In this document: positions 30,251 to 42,505 of the stretch, piece by piece
Numbering within the stretch: position 1 is the first letter of the stretch
How the letters are laid out: each line of letters begins with the position of its first letter
NCBI GenBank assembly: GCA_977006965.1
Contig: OZ345354.1
Coordinates: 186,001-250,000 of the forward strand
Length of the DNA: 64,000 nt
Reading direction: 5' to 3'
Source of the DNA: Phymatolithon calcareum
Lineage: Eukaryota > Rhodophyta > Florideophyceae > Hapalidiales
Notes under the pieces: model-generated
Databases searched by the model: none
What the model saw: the letters and a program-made list of their open reading frames with translations, nothing else
Told to the model about the DNA's origin: nothing
Program-made: the position numbers and the translations under genes

Positions 30251-30903
30251 CATGTAGTTCACACTTGACATGTTGGGCCAATAGCAGCGCCGTGAGTCAG
30301 CTCTTTTCGAGGTACAGTATTTCTGTCCGTTTCGATCGCACAATACTTCGTACCTCCGAGAAGCTGAATAGAAACGAATAAAACTACTGTATCTCAACAA
30401 TCTTTGAGCCATCGACATCCGTCATAGTATTGCATACTGTAGAGCGATCGAGGAATTGACTGGGAAGATATATGAACCTCCCTCCAGTGGAAACAGACTT
30501 GTGCAAGCAGTCCTTGTCATCCGCTTTGCCACGTGTACCCAAACCTTGATCCACTGTTGATCAAGAAGGACATCACGGCAGGTCCTCATTCCCGGGAATA
30601 CAGTAATGGCTATCCATGCGGCTTTTGCATGCATTGTCTCCTTCCCGCCTTCCGAATCGCACGAACCACGATGTGCAGTTCTGCGCACTGGGCCCTCGCA
30701 ATGCGACAAGCGCGCGCGCATACGCACAACATATATATCAAGTCGAGGTGTCTCTTTGGGACGGCATAAAATTCCACGCCATAACCTTCTGCGTAACACC
30801 AGGTAACTTCCTGACCTGTTTCCACCTCGTAGCGCACGCATCTAAAATCACCATCGCCGACCACCGCACCGCGCCCATCTCCTCTGCGTCTGCCGCGCGG
30901 CAG

Positions 30904-31964
30904 ATATCGCCATACTTTTCTGCTCGCCGCTGGCCGTCACTGTCGCGTCACAGCCACTGAGCCTTGTGGATACCGCTCGCGATGTGCTTCCGATCCCTCG
31001 CGACGCTCGCAGTTCTCGCGGAAGGCGCAGAATGCAATGCGGGTGATGGGAGTACGCGACAGATTGTATGCGACGGGTGCGATGCTTCCTGCGCTCGTGG
31101 TGTCCAACCGGCGCGCCGCACTCGGACCGGGCCACTCTGGCTCGCCGGCGTAAGACGCGCACGGTGGCAATGTCGTCGGCATGTTTGCAGCCGCTGCCGC
31201 GCGTGCCGGCGATGAGGAGTACGCTTATGCTGTGCCTGTTGCGAGGTGTGGTCGAGGATTCGATACGTGTTGTCAGATTGGGCGCATTATCGGAACTCCG
31301 GATGAACGCACTGGCGCTCCCGTTCGTGCGTGCTGCATTTGGCGTGTCGGATGATGTGGATAGTGTGCGTGTCGCGGTCGGCGGAGGGCAGCATGGATTG
31401 CGGGACGGCGACTTTGTGTACGCGGTTGACGGGGCAGCGGTATGGACGGAAAGTTCATTTCAGGATTGCTGGGGCGTCGTGGACCGGGATATGCGGCACG
31501 TGTCTTGTTTTGGCGAGCGGGGAGCGGTGTTAGGGATGTGGATGGGCGTTGTGGTTGATGATGCGGAGCGGACGACGGCGGCTGTGGGATGGGCGTCTGG
31601 GAGAGTGGCAGTTAGTGAGAATGGATTTTTGTTTATGGTGCTGTCTTTTGAATACCTGGCGGGATGGGGATGGAATTGGCATGAGAAATGTCCACCGGAT
31701 CTTTTAAGAGTTGCTTTGACAACAGCGGAAGGTGGAATGGGTCTGAGACATGTTGTGGTGGTTTCTGTCACGCCTGCGGGTAATGAGGAACTTTTGCACA
31801 GAACTGTGGAGACGATTAGTGGTCAGGATGTTGAATGTTTAGGTGACATGGTCAGATTTCCCGACGGTTGACGGGCACAAGCGGGGCTCCCGCGGTTGCG
31901 CGGTGGCAGGGTGGAATTGCGGTACAGGTTGAGGAGTGCGTGATCGAGCGCAACCGACTTGATC
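30904..31964 (+). pseudogene. Deg9-like serine protease pseudogene, copy B
   Basis: Same content, frame breaks and TAA (31151-31153, directly after GHSGSPA) as the pseudogene at 20580-21640. The open C-terminal frame 31068-31871 encodes the identical 267 residues. A dead gene copied by the segmental duplication or homogenised afterwards. Confidence 0.7.
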
Positions 31965-32174
31965 CGTGTGGAGCGGAGGAACGAGAAACAGCGTCTCACA
32001 TGTCATGATATGAATTTGAGGCGCGTCGTCGATCTTAACACGTCACACTAACATCGCTAACCTGGCTGCAGTCCCGTCGCCGCTGGCAGAGTTTGCACCG
32101 GCATCTTACACATGCGCACCAAGCGTGAGGATGCCGGATGAATCGATTCCCTGGGTCAATCTATTGCGGGGCAT

Positions 32175-32543
32175 TTGCGTGATGCTGACCAATTCTCGCT
32201 CGCAATCGGCGAGCTCGACAATCCCACCGGCTCATTATTAGCGACCGTACGCGTTCTGCAACACCCCCCATTGGACGCAGCGACTACCCATATGATCTCA
32301 CTGCACGCGAAGCGCGTACTCCTGATGATTGATATGTTGATGGCACAGGCCGCCGTGGCGGCGCAATGCAGTGCGCCGGTGTTAATTTTGTCAAGTCAAC
32401 GTCCACTCGCTGATATAACCGAATTGATTCATACAGCTTCGGTGCTGTATGATGCCTGGGGGGAGACTTTCAAAGTGGCAAGAGCGTCTGTCGCAGTTGC
32501 AGGGCTGCAAAACTGTAATGTTGCGGAAAGGCTTCCACTGTGA
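32175..32543 (+). CDS. Unidentified 122-residue ORF, copy B
   Basis: Encodes the same protein as 21851-22219 without a single residue change. No family recognised. Absence of change could reflect recent copying or conversion rather than constraint, because the neighbouring dead protease is equally unchanged. Confidence 0.35.
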   Translation: MRDADQFSLAIGELDNPTGSLLATVRVLQHPPLDAATTHMISLHAKRVLLMIDMLMAQAAVAAQCSAPVLILSSQRPLADITELIHTASVLYDAWGETFKVARASVAVAGLQNCNVAERLPL

Positions 32544-33345
32544 TCGAAAACGTGATGCGTGGCTCGGTATTGCAAATGCGGGATGGTGGAGCCGAGGCTC
32601 CCGTGAGCGAGGTTGGCGACGTGACGGAGGAGATGGAGCAGTTACGATATCACCGACCGGAGAGTCTTTTCAAAACGTTTTTCTAAACTGTGTCCCTAAT
32701 GGCCAATCCCAGTCGAACGGTCGTCATGGTTGGTGGTCACGGAATGGAGCTTGCAGACGCGGCGTAGACACACGGAGAGCACATAAGCATTGCATTTCGT
32801 ATCGTTGACGGTGTACTGGACATGACGTCGAGCGAATCAGAGCTGGGCAAACTGGTGTGTGACGACTTGCGACAGGGACATAGTACGGCCTGCCCGCAGT
32901 GATCGCACGCAGTTGCAAGCGTCCTCGCTGGAGCGCCCTGTCGCTGGACACAAACAAGCAATGCAGAGCGCGGGATGTCAGAGTACTTCATTAGTGCACG
33001 GACGTTGCGGCCGGAAGCATTAATGCTGGTGCGAGGCTGGGCGACATGCACCACGCGGTAGTTCAATACAACATGTGAAGCACAATGGCAGAGGCTGGAG
33101 AAAAGGCATGGGCAGATACGACGCACAAAAGCAAACGGTGCGCAGTGCATGACGCCGTTGGCGGGTAGTCGTGACTCGATTTTGACCTTAAAGGCTCGCG
33201 ATGTATGCCCTCTACTATGTGCCGAGAGAACTCAATTCTCAGCTAAATATCATCAAATCTCAGTACTTCACGCTAGCAGACGGTAACTTAACGTTGACAA
33301 AATACGAACCCAGTAAGTGCATGGTAGTTTTAACTATCTCCTGGG
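32544..33345 (+). other. Decayed unknown module, copy B
   Basis: Counterpart of 22220-23026 with the same in-frame TAG after GHGMELADA. Unlike the preceding 1.85 kb, it shows scattered substitutions from about 32632 onward. Confidence 0.4.
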
Positions 33346-36300
33346 CTACAGTGAGAGCTCTCCTATTACAACTTGACCATCTGCGAGACCAGCTGCAGCT
33401 TTTGAATGCAGCTTACTGTAGCAAAACTTGACATATCTAGATGGCATGGTGGCGACTTGAACTGTTTTCGCGTTCTCCCCTGTTGCGTATATCCTGCGGT
33501 TCTCTCCTTGTATCATGTATCCCGGACTATGCATCCTGGTTCCACTGCCGGTGTCTAAAAGAAAAACTTCACTTGACGTATGTACAACACACAATTCACT
33601 GCCAGCATCGAATTCAAGGCTTCTGATGCGTCCTTCGTAGTGTACACCCCCGTATTTGCCGTGCCCTGTGATTCCATCCTGTACGCATTCTCCGCTCTCC
33701 CCATCCCACACACGAATAGTATTGTCATCAGATCCGGAAACAATTCGACTTCCGTCCCCGCTCATTGCAACGCAAGACACACCACGCTCGTGTCCACGGA
33801 GTGGTTCCAGTACGCATTCTCCGCTCTCCCCATCCCACACACGAATAGTATTGTCATCAGATCCGGAAACAATTCGACTTCCGTCCCCGCTCATTGCAAC
33901 GCAAGACACACCACGCTCGTGTCCACGGAGTGGTTCCAGTACGCATTCTCCGCTCTCCCCATCCCACACACGAATAGTCTTGTCCCAAGATCCCGAAACA
34001 ATTCGACTTCCGTCCCCGCTCATTGCAACGCACAGCACAACATTCTCGTGTCCACGGAGTGGTCCCGGCACGCATTCTCCGCTCTCCCCATCCCACACAC
34101 GAATAGTCTTGTCCCAAGATCCCGAAACAATTCGACTTCCGTCCCCGCTCATTACAACGCAAGACACAATATTCTCGTGTCCAGGGAGTGGTCCCACCAC
34201 GCATTCTCCGCTCTCCCCATCCCACACACGAATAGTCTTGTCCCAAGATCCCGAAACAATTCGACTTCCGTTCCCGCTCATTGCAACGCACATCACACCA
34301 TCCTCGTGTCCATGGAGTGGTCCCAGTACGCATTCTCCGCTCTCCCCATCCCACACACGAATAGTCTTTTCCCAAGATCCCGAAACAATTCGACTTCCGT
34401 TCGCGTTCATTGCAATGCAATTCACACCACGCTCGTGTCCACGGAGTGGTTCCAGTACGCATTCTCCGCTCTCCCCATCCCACACACGAATAGTCTTGTC
34501 CCAAGATCCCGAAACAATTCGACTTCCGTCCCCGCTCATTGCAACGCAGTTCACATAACCCTCGTGTCCACGGAGTGGTCCCAGCACGCATTCTCCGCTC
34601 TCCCCATCCCACACACGAATAGTATTGTCATTAGATCCCGAAACAATTCGACTTCCGTCCCCGCTCATTGCAACGCACCGCACATAATCCTCGTGTCCAC
34701 GGAGTGGTCCCAGCACGCATTCTCCGCTCTCCCCATCCCACACACGAATAGTCTTGTCATCAGATCCCGAAACAATTCGACTTCCGTTCGCGTTCATTGC
34801 AATGCAATTCACATCACCCTCGTGTACACGGAGTGGTCCCAGCACGCATTCTCCGCTCTCCCCATCCCACACACGAACAGTCCTGTCCCGAGATCCCGAA
34901 ATAATCCGACTTCCGTCCGCGCTCATGGCAACACTGGTGACCGTATCGTCATGACCCTTCAATCTGTGCACAGTACACATCGCTTGCAAATCGAAAACAT
35001 GGATTTCGTCTCCTTGCCCAGCTGCAATTATACTTTGTTCATCACTCAAACACACGGTTTGAACGGCCTTCTCAAACTCGATACGGAAAAGTTGTCTGCC
35101 ATCCGCCCTCCATTGCAGCTCGTGCTTCGGTACATAGTGAGGTTTCGGAACATGCATCGACACACTTGACAAGAAGCGCTGCACAAACTCTGACGATGCG
35201 CACTGCGATTGCAACCGACCGTACATTTCAAACGGAGTTGAGTGTATACAATTGTTCATGTTCACCCAGCTTTCTTCCAGCGCCCTGCGCACTGCGTCCG
35301 CCCCAATACCTCGTCCACTACCATGACATAATTCCTGAAAATCGTCTCGTAGACCAACTATTCCTCCAAACTTCATTCGCCTCTGCGACCATCGTACATC
35401 CGACAGCAACGATTCCAGCTCACACCCTTTGCTCATCCCCAGGTGTCGAGCGAGGTTCTTTTCAATGTACCCATCCTCCGGTACTTTTTCACAATCCCAC
35501 CAATTGCGGCAATCATACGTATTTGACTGCACCACGTTACCATCCGCTTTCCCCAAGTATCCTTCCAGCAATTGTGTATGCCAAAAAGAAACACGATTGT
35601 TGTCAATCGATAGTGCCACGGCTTGTTCAAGCATGAGGTCGTGCAGTGCCAGCCCGTCAACCTCTCCCGCTGGCGTCACGTCCCAGCGCAGCATAACTAG
35701 GTGCATATCTGAAAGTTTACACATAAGTTGCTTAGTCGCTCGCTCGTTCGTCCCCCACAGACGTCGCAGGCACGTCCGAGGAATCCAAGCCTGCTTCCGT
35801 AAAACACTCAGCGCTTCAAACTTTTCTCTCACGCTCAATTCGCATCCAAGTTTCATCCGACCTTCATCCCCACGTGCCCAATCTTCGCAATGCTTCAAAC
35901 TCGTCTTAACCACCGCTCTCAGTCCCCGGTACTCATCACCACTTCCGGCTCCTACGCTTTCGATGTTTTCTTTCAGCTCACGCGCATATGTCACTACCGA
36001 CTGACCAAACATCCCACCTTTTTCTTCCATTAAGATCCGCAGACTGGTTCCAGCAGCACCTAATGCCACTGGCAGTCCACCGCACACATCCAAGATGTCT
36101 CCAAATGCCGTCCAAGTCTCGCTTGATTCATCAACACATTCACTTTCGATGCCAGCATACTTGGCCAGAATCCTCCACGCCTGCTCCCCGCGAACTTCGC
36201 GCGGCATGAACTTCACCTCCAGGAACTGTTGCGAGATGGACTTCTCCCGTGTCGATATCACCATCGCACTTGATCGTGAGTTGCAAAGCAACAGTTTAAG

Positions 36301-37365
36301 CGAACTTAGATATCCAATTGGCTGCCCCTCGAAGGACCAGATATCATCGCATACGAACAGGGCACACCTACCTTTGAACCATAGAGACGCTTGTTTAGCA
36401 GCTGATTCTGCAGATTCCTTATTTGTGATATCCCTGGCAAGACACTTGCCACCCGAGCTTTCAACGAACAGTGCAACACCTTCAATCACCTTCTTTTCAG
36501 TAGCGTCTTGTCCAAGAGTGATGAAGAATATCCCGTCCACGTACTTGTTCTTCACTTCCGATTCAAGGCAAAGACCTTGAAGTGCAACAGTTTTTCCCAC
36601 GCCACCCATTCCCACTGCCCCAAGCACACTCGGACTAACAGCAGCCGTCACCCTTTCACCGGCAGAGTTCGACAATACTTCACGCTTCAAGTATGCCTCC
36701 ATGGTTTCACCACTGAAGTTTAGCACCACTTTGTTTGAAAGCGGGGGCTCATCAAAATGCGCAACGTATTCGTCACATGGCACGTTGTCAATAACTATCA
36801 TGGACGGGGTAACGAGAGCTATTGCTACTCGTTCAATCGCGGGTTGAGCCTTCTTCCATATCGCGTCAAGTTTTTCAAGCTCGGTTTTCACCTTGTTCAC
36901 ACTAGAGAATAGCTTGCCCTCATTCACTGGACGACCGTCAACAATTCGATTCCTTCCTCGCCATGGAAGACACGAAAGACACGGAAGACACCCTTGCTTC
37001 GAAGAATTACCGACAACATGAGAGCTCCCACTCGCAATTGCAGGAGAGCTCTCTCTTGTAAAATCATCCTCTAAGCACTTCAAGATGTTCCCTGCCCTTG
37101 TCATATACTCCTCAACGTTCTTGAGAATAGTGCAAAATGTGCTTGTCGCAAGTTCCCCAATAGATTCCTTGTCATTCTCAAGCCTTGCTTCGATTCTTTC
37201 AACACTTCTTTTGCAGTCTTCGAAGGACTTGATGGAAGAATCCCAGTTGTCCGGCAGTGATCCAAAGTCTTCGCAGCGCTTCTTGAAGTTGGATAATCTC
37301 TGTGCCAACTGGTTGATCATGCTCACAACCCCGAGCACAAGACCGGCTTCAGCCATTCCGGCCAT
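33346..37365 (-). CDS. NB-ARC-WD40 (NLR/STAND-like) protein B
   Basis: A 1339-residue intronless paralogue of the gene at 23027-27136. The start at 37365 gives MAGMAEAG; the second Met matches the start of protein A. The N-domain differs from A at roughly one residue in seven, and has a small insertion (CLPCLSCLPW) and an extra segment before VPCDEYVAHF that A lacks. The NB-ARC keeps GMGGVGKT, LFVCDDIW, VISTRE, GLPVALGAAG and LHDLM. It has 10 canonical 43-residue WD40 units, with the variable pair GSxDxT mostly W/K, D/N, D/K or N/N and one Glu variant (GSWEKT). The first blade is GSRDRT and the last two units are identical to each other. The unit order differs from A. No disabling change is seen, so it should encode a full protein. 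Confidence 0.88.
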   Translation of the reverse strand: MAGMAEAGLVLGVVSMINQLAQRLSNFKKRCEDFGSLPDNWDSSIKSFEDCKRSVERIEARLENDKESIGELATSTFCTILKNVEEYMTRAGNILKCLEDDFTRESSPAIASGSSHVVGNSSKQGCLPCLSCLPWRGRNRIVDGRPVNEGKLFSSVNKVKTELEKLDAIWKKAQPAIERVAIALVTPSMIVIDNVPCDEYVAHFDEPPLSNKVVLNFSGETMEAYLKREVLSNSAGERVTAAVSPSVLGAVGMGGVGKTVALQGLCLESEVKNKYVDGIFFITLGQDATEKKVIEGVALFVESSGGKCLARDITNKESAESAAKQASLWFKGRCALFVCDDIWSFEGQPIGYLSSLKLLLCNSRSSAMVISTREKSISQQFLEVKFMPREVRGEQAWRILAKYAGIESECVDESSETWTAFGDILDVCGGLPVALGAAGTSLRILMEEKGGMFGQSVVTYARELKENIESVGAGSGDEYRGLRAVVKTSLKHCEDWARGDEGRMKLGCELSVREKFEALSVLRKQAWIPRTCLRRLWGTNERATKQLMCKLSDMHLVMLRWDVTPAGEVDGLALHDLMLEQAVALSIDNNRVSFWHTQLLEGYLGKADGNVVQSNTYDCRNWWDCEKVPEDGYIEKNLARHLGMSKGCELESLLSDVRWSQRRMKFGGIVGLRDDFQELCHGSGRGIGADAVRRALEESWVNMNNCIHSTPFEMYGRLQSQCASSEFVQRFLSSVSMHVPKPHYVPKHELQWRADGRQLFRIEFEKAVQTVCLSDEQSIIAAGQGDEIHVFDLQAMCTVHRLKGHDDTVTSVAMSADGSRIISGSRDRTVRVWDGESGECVLGPLRVHEGDVNCIAMNANGSRIVSGSDDKTIRVWDGESGECVLGPLRGHEDYVRCVAMSGDGSRIVSGSNDNTIRVWDGESGECVLGPLRGHEGYVNCVAMSGDGSRIVSGSWDKTIRVWDGESGECVLEPLRGHERGVNCIAMNANGSRIVSGSWEKTIRVWDGESGECVLGPLHGHEDGVMCVAMSGNGSRIVSGSWDKTIRVWDGESGECVVGPLPGHENIVSCVVMSGDGSRIVSGSWDKTIRVWDGESGECVPGPLRGHENVVLCVAMSGDGSRIVSGSWDKTIRVWDGESGECVLEPLRGHERGVSCVAMSGDGSRIVSGSDDNTIRVWDGESGECVLEPLRGHERGVSCVAMSGDGSRIVSGSDDNTIRVWDGESGECVQDGITGHGKYGGVHYEGRIRSLEFDAGSELCVVHTSSEVFLLDTGSGTRMHSPGYMIQGENRRIYATGENAKTVQVATMPSRYVKFCYSKLHSKAAAGLADGQVVIGELSL

Positions 37366-37555
37366 TCCGGCAAAGGGAATAGATGTCGAGGCACAGTCCT
37401 GTCGTCAAGCTCACAGCTTACCACCTTGTGTGGTGCTTTTCAAACCTCCTCAGGCGGGATTTGAGGACGCGAGCACCAGTGTCCCTAAGAAACAGTCGTG
37501 GTGGGAGTGTGTATTTCTGTGCAGAGGCGTCAGTTTAACGCGTGCAATACAGCTG
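37366..37555 (-). promoter_or_regulatory. Conserved upstream region of NB-ARC-WD40 gene B
   Basis: Counterpart of 27137-27330. The conserved block runs to about 30 bp from the LINE insertion, so the transposon entered the 5' flank roughly 220 bp from the start codon, possibly affecting expression. Confidence 0.5.
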
Positions 37556-37587
37556 TATCATAGGTGAAAGTTTGTACAGTACTACAG

Positions 37588-39301
37588 AAAGAGTGTGCCA
37601 AGTACGGCCTGACACTGAACCTCCTCAAAACCCGGGCATGGTGGCCCACAATGACGAGCGACTACCTGCGTCAGCTTCCCTGTGCCCTCCAATGGGACTC
37701 TGAAAGGAAACCGAATACTGGAATTACGCTGTTTGGCGCCGCAATTGGCACAGACGGATACGAAGCTGCTGCTCTTGATACGCGCTCCAAGGAAGTTCAG
37801 AAGTTATTGGAGAACATATCCCTGATACGCCACCCCCAGGTCGGCTACCGACTGCAACGATACTGTGCTAGCCACCCTAACGTAGTCTACACTCTCCGAT
37901 GCCAGCCCCCTTCACCACTTGCGCTGTCATGTGAAACGCTCGACAAAATCTTCGCTGAGGGATTCGCTCATGTGCATAGGCTTCCGGTGGAACAACTCGC
38001 AGCTGGTACCACGGCAAGAAGACTACTACACCTCCCCATTCGGAAAGCAGGAATGGGCCTTCTATCCTCCTCCACCACACGGCACGCCGCTTACATTGCC
38101 TCCGTTGTGGACACGACAGAGCTAGTTACTGAACTTCTGGCACAGGCACCCCCTTACTCTCCAATTGACGCTCTTCATCCAGTCATGAGCCAGATGCATT
38201 CTGAGGTCGCGGATATCTCTAGCGACCCGAAATATTGGATTCCAAACTTGCTAGCGCGATCTTCCGCCAAGAGATCTGATGGGTTTAACCCATCAACACA
38301 GAGATTCCTTCTCGACGCCGTTCACAACGTGTCATTTGATTCCCTTCTTCCGCCTCGCCGACCCATGCACTTCCCACGCCCCACTAGCTTCTCGGGAATC
38401 CAGCACCATGAGTTGCAAACATTGCGTGCGCATATGCTCCAGAACGCCACAGAGGACGCCAGCAGAGTTCTCACCATGACGCCAAGCCTCCGAATGCGAA
38501 CCAGGCTCACACCGGCCATCTGGAAAACGACGATACAGCGGCGTCTCCGCCTCCCCCTATTCCCCTCCTCAACACCGCAACACCCCACTTGGTGTCCCTA
38601 CTGTACCACATACACACGGCATGGGAACGAGAACCCCTTGCGGAAAAGACGGCACATTGATATCTCGAAGCGTAGACGTAACTCACAAGACTCGCAACGA
38701 CTTGACGTCTACGGGGATCACGCAAGTGTATGCAACAGGGGGAGCACTGGCTACACAAGACGACACAACAGCCTGCTGAGCAGCATCGCATACATCCTCT
38801 ACGGAGGAAATCAGTCTGAAATGAAATACACATTTGAACCCAAACGCGTTACTGGCGAGGCCCGGCGGCGACCGGACCTCCTCATCGAACCACGTGCTCA
38901 TGGGGCAGGGAATTTAAATAACCACGTTGCGGTAGACGTAACGTTCACCAGCCCATATGCCCCATGCAACCTTCCGCAGACTACGAAGGACACAACGTCA
39001 ATACTAGTCCGATTAGATGACGCAAAAACCGCCAAGTACGCACCTGTTCTCAAGAATCGGATTCCGCCTGTGCAGTTCTTTCCGTTCGCCGCGACTACCA
39101 ACGCCGTTCTCAGCCCTAGCGCGCACGATCTGATCGAGAAACGTGCAAGACAGAGAGCATGCACTAGCGCGCTCCCTGAAGGTGTGCTCAGAGAAATATT
39201 TGTTACGCAAATTACGTGCGCCATACACGAATACGTGAGCCTGGCAATCAATGCACGGAGACCTAGGACCGAACGTCCAGAGGCCTGGCCTCCGGACCCC
39301 G
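37588..39301 (+). pseudogene. LINE ORF: RT thumb, zinc motif and restriction-like endonuclease
   Basis: The frame enters at KECAKYGLTLNLLKT, the segment after the RT YxDD motif (absent here). It continues through a thumb region to a CPYC ... YGDHASVC zinc-binding motif and then a PD-(D/E)xK-like nuclease (RRHNSLLSS; ARRRPDLLIEPRA; VAVDVTFTSP). This C-terminal module defines LINEs with restriction-like endonucleases (R2/CRE-type). The frame has no internal stop over 570 codons, so the insertion is not old. A DNA transposon enters two codons before the native end: with it removed, the frame would finish PPDPGD then stop. The element cannot move by itself because the RT core is missing. Confidence 0.78.
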
Positions 39302-39516
39302 GGGAGTCCGGGAAATACCGCTGAAGATGGAAATTCGCGGATTAATTTAGATTACTCATTAATCTAATATCATTTGACGCACTTTCGAATAGAAAAGAAC
39401 CAATGGGAACTATTCATGTGCCACTGACAGGCTGTTCATAGGACTAGTACCGTTTGATATCGAGCCCACCTGACTTGTCATCAGGAGTTTGATACCTTTC
39501 AATGAAGAGTTTTAAT

Positions 39517-40506
39517 TCAATTTATATCAACAAAGAAAAGAGGCTCCGTGTCCATCATAAGCTGTGTAATCTGCGCAACAGCATGCAAGCAGTACGAATG
39601 CTTCGATATGTCATGTCTAAATCGCGTAGACAGAACAGAGAACTGCTTAAAACGCTTGTTTACGGTCTCATGGCGCGCGCGCAGGTTAGAGTGCAATTTT
39701 GAAATATCGTCATTTTTCCCAGAAGGCGTCAAACAGCTGTTGTCCCTATACCCAGAATCAGCGATAACCTTCTCGTCCTGGTCAAGAGCCCCCTTCAGAC
39801 GACTTCTGTAAATAGTAAGATCGGGCACACCGCAGGCGAAAGCGCCATTAACCCACACAATATTTCCATTCTCCAGTGATAGACCAACCTCGTAGCGAAG
39901 ACCCGCCGCTTTAAACTTGAACGAAAAGAAGTGGGGGTCGAAAGGGTATGGCTCTAGTACCCTGAAATCAGTGCCATCAACTGAGATCCAGCATCCGTGC
40001 AAAGACTTTTCCGCGCGCCGCCGCTCCCAATCAATCTATAATGTACAATGTCAACAACCAGAAACGCGAAAGAAATTCGATATCCACTTTAGCGCTTGAA
40101 AACTTACAACGCCTAAATCAGATAAAAGCTTTACAAATATCCAGCACCATTTGCGGAATGTCTTCTCGTCCACGCCGGCAAGAGAGCTGTGCACGTGCTC
40201 AATGCTGTATGATTTTAAGAACAAAAGCGCCCACAGCAGGCGCACAGGCATGCCATTCGGAGGAATTCTGGCAATGAGAAGCGACCACAAGCGTGCACAC
40301 ACAGTAGTAGAAACTCCAAAAAAGCCGCGAAAACGTTGGTCCTGCACTGCTACGCTTTTGGGCGTTCTGCGCATAATCGTGTCGCCAAGCTCGGAAAACC
40401 GGGACGATGGGACAGGAAAATGTTCACCTTGCATGATGCTTGCAAGTGGCGATCTCTTCGAAGCTACAGAAAGAGATGCCTCATCACGGAAATGGTATAC
40501 CCTCAT
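39517..40506 (-). CDS. PIF/Harbinger-type DDE transposase, two exons
   Basis: Catalyses excision and integration of the surrounding element. Exon 1 is 40506-40108 and exon 2 is 40035-39517, separated by a 72-nt intron (donor GTAAGT, acceptor TATAG) whose removal keeps the frame (DLGV then IDWERRRA). The 305-residue protein has an N-terminal helical region (RLLWALLFLKSYSIEHVHSS, then EKTFRKWCWIF). The DDE_4-type core has Asp153 in 'WISVDGTDFRV', Asp226 in VIADSGYRD and Glu256 in RARHETVNKRFK. This triad spacing and the GYRD and HETVN motifs are typical. No stop or shift is present. Upstream promoter not identified. Confidence 0.85.
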
Positions 40507-41545
40507 ATAGTGCTATGGGCACATCGCGAATCAAAAATTTTAAGTTAAAAATAAGAATTATCACTTCCGGAGTACCAACATCAAAAATAAATTACAATCA
40601 GATCGTTTGTCGTGATTTTTGAATTTGGACCAATAATATGAAAGATTATAAATCCCTTTGAAATAAATAATAATGATGACAAAAAACAACGTTTCGTGCT
40701 CTCTAGCGATCACGTGGCTCCACTGATATGCAGAGAGGGCACTCATGGTACTGTGCACAGCGCTGTAGACAAAAACAGCGAAACACTGTAGCGTTGTACA
40801 ACGAAAAATCTAAAAAGTCTAATACCCCTCAAGGCTTTAAACAACTCTTAAGAACAAAACGAATTGGATCTCTCTGTGGCACCACTAGACCACTACACGG
40901 AGCAAAAAATTAAAAAACCCATTTCCTTCGTGCCACTGTAGCAGATCTAGTCGAAAAAGCACAGAATATGCGAAATTGGCCTGGATTTAAAAATGCGGAC
41001 AGTAATCTTACAACAAAACCATGTCCTTTTTCCGAATTTTTTTAGCCAATCCTGTTCTACGTCGTCCAATCTAGTGGCAGATGGGCCTCACTAGTCGAAA
41101 ATAATCATAGTTTATCCATTAAGAGCATTAGACTTTTTGGAGTTTTAGACTAATTAGTCTAAATTAGTCTAAAACGCTGCAGCGCGCTGCATCACGCTGC
41201 AGCGTTGTTTTTCGGTATGATAAAGGCGTTTGTTTCAAAGAAAGACACTATGTATCACTCGTGCATTAATGGAGTGCACAAAGATCATAGACAGCACGGC
41301 AATTCGCCACTTGTCATTCCAAAATTGAAAGATCCATGTATGCTGTGATTGTATCATATGGAAAACTTCATATTACATACCATATGTAGCAAAAGATTCC
41401 CGCGCTTTTCAGTTGGTGTCATAACTTCAATTTAATGCCAGGACTCCTACACATTTATCGTACTCCTAAGGTTGTGCTACCAGACTGACAGAACCACCTT
41501 GCGTACAACCCTTCTGCCGAAAAGCTAACGCTCGCACAATTAAGA

Positions 41546-42505
41546 ATGGGGAAAACATCTCCCATTAAACGCCTCTTGATGGAGATGCTGAAGAACAACG
41601 ACATACCGGATGGACACACCCCGAAACAGGTTCGTGCAATGCGTTCCGAGTTTATGAAAGTTAAGGAATCCACGTTCCGTGGATACCTCAGCGAGGCCCG
41701 CAGTACCTTCAAAGATGATCAGGAAGGTATGTGAGACACGTTTATTTTTCATTTTATTTCTGGGCAACATTATCTCAATAATAACACCATTTTGTTCCAA
41801 TTTTTGGTTTGTTTCCGTTTTTCCGTTATTGCATCTGCTTCATTTCACGGTTTCTGGTTTTCTACTTTCTTCAACTATGAATAACCAGGCGATGGGCTAA
41901 ATCCCATTTGTAAGGCTTCCTCTGACCCGAAGAAGATGAAAACAGAGCATATTTCTCTTATTGACGACTGCGAATCTGATTCTGAGGTGGATGAAAACCA
42001 TGTCGCAGACACTCGTGATTTTTTCAAGCCCGTACATGTTATTGGCGAGTGGGAGGATGCCGATACAGACGACAGGCGCGTAACTTTGGCCATATGGCTT
42101 CCTTCAGGCGTGGGGCAGACGAGGAAGGACCACGAGGTATTTGTGTCAGATGATGGCAAGTCGTTGAAAATTTCCGTAGTGTGGCCGCGTGAGCTGACTA
42201 ACACGAATGTGCTACATAAGGCTTGGCTGGACAAGGAGGTGACTTCCTCGAATTTCATAGCGAGGATGATGTCTTTCAAACCGTTTTTGCGTTCGCTTCG
42301 TAACTCCATACAGGATGAGATTACCTCAACATACACCTTCAAATTGCCATTTGCAGTCAAAACGGACGTAGTGCTGCGAAAGACTTCCACCTTCTACTTG
42401 GGGTGGAAAGGGAGCCAGACCAAGATTCTCTACGTCACTTTAGAAGCTCCGGACGACAAATACGGTATTGCAGAGGATGACATTCCGATGTTCACTGCTG
42501 CTTAA
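41546..42505 (+). CDS. Second protein of the Harbinger-like element, unknown family
   Basis: Two exons, 41546-41726 and 41889-42505, separated by a 162-nt intron (GTATGT donor, ACCAG acceptor), giving 265 residues. Exon 1 is a short basic region (MGKTSPIKRLLMEML, then VRAMRSEFMKVKESTFRGYL) that could be helical and bind DNA. Exon 2 begins with an acidic linker (LIDDCESDSEVDE), then a globular region with VTLAIWLPSGVGQ and KSLKISVVWP. It ends with IPMFTAA. PIF/Harbinger elements usually carry a Myb/SANT-like partner needed for transposition; I do not see the Trp pattern of a Myb domain here, so this may be a different accessory protein. The role is inferred only from co-residence in one element. 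Confidence 0.65.
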
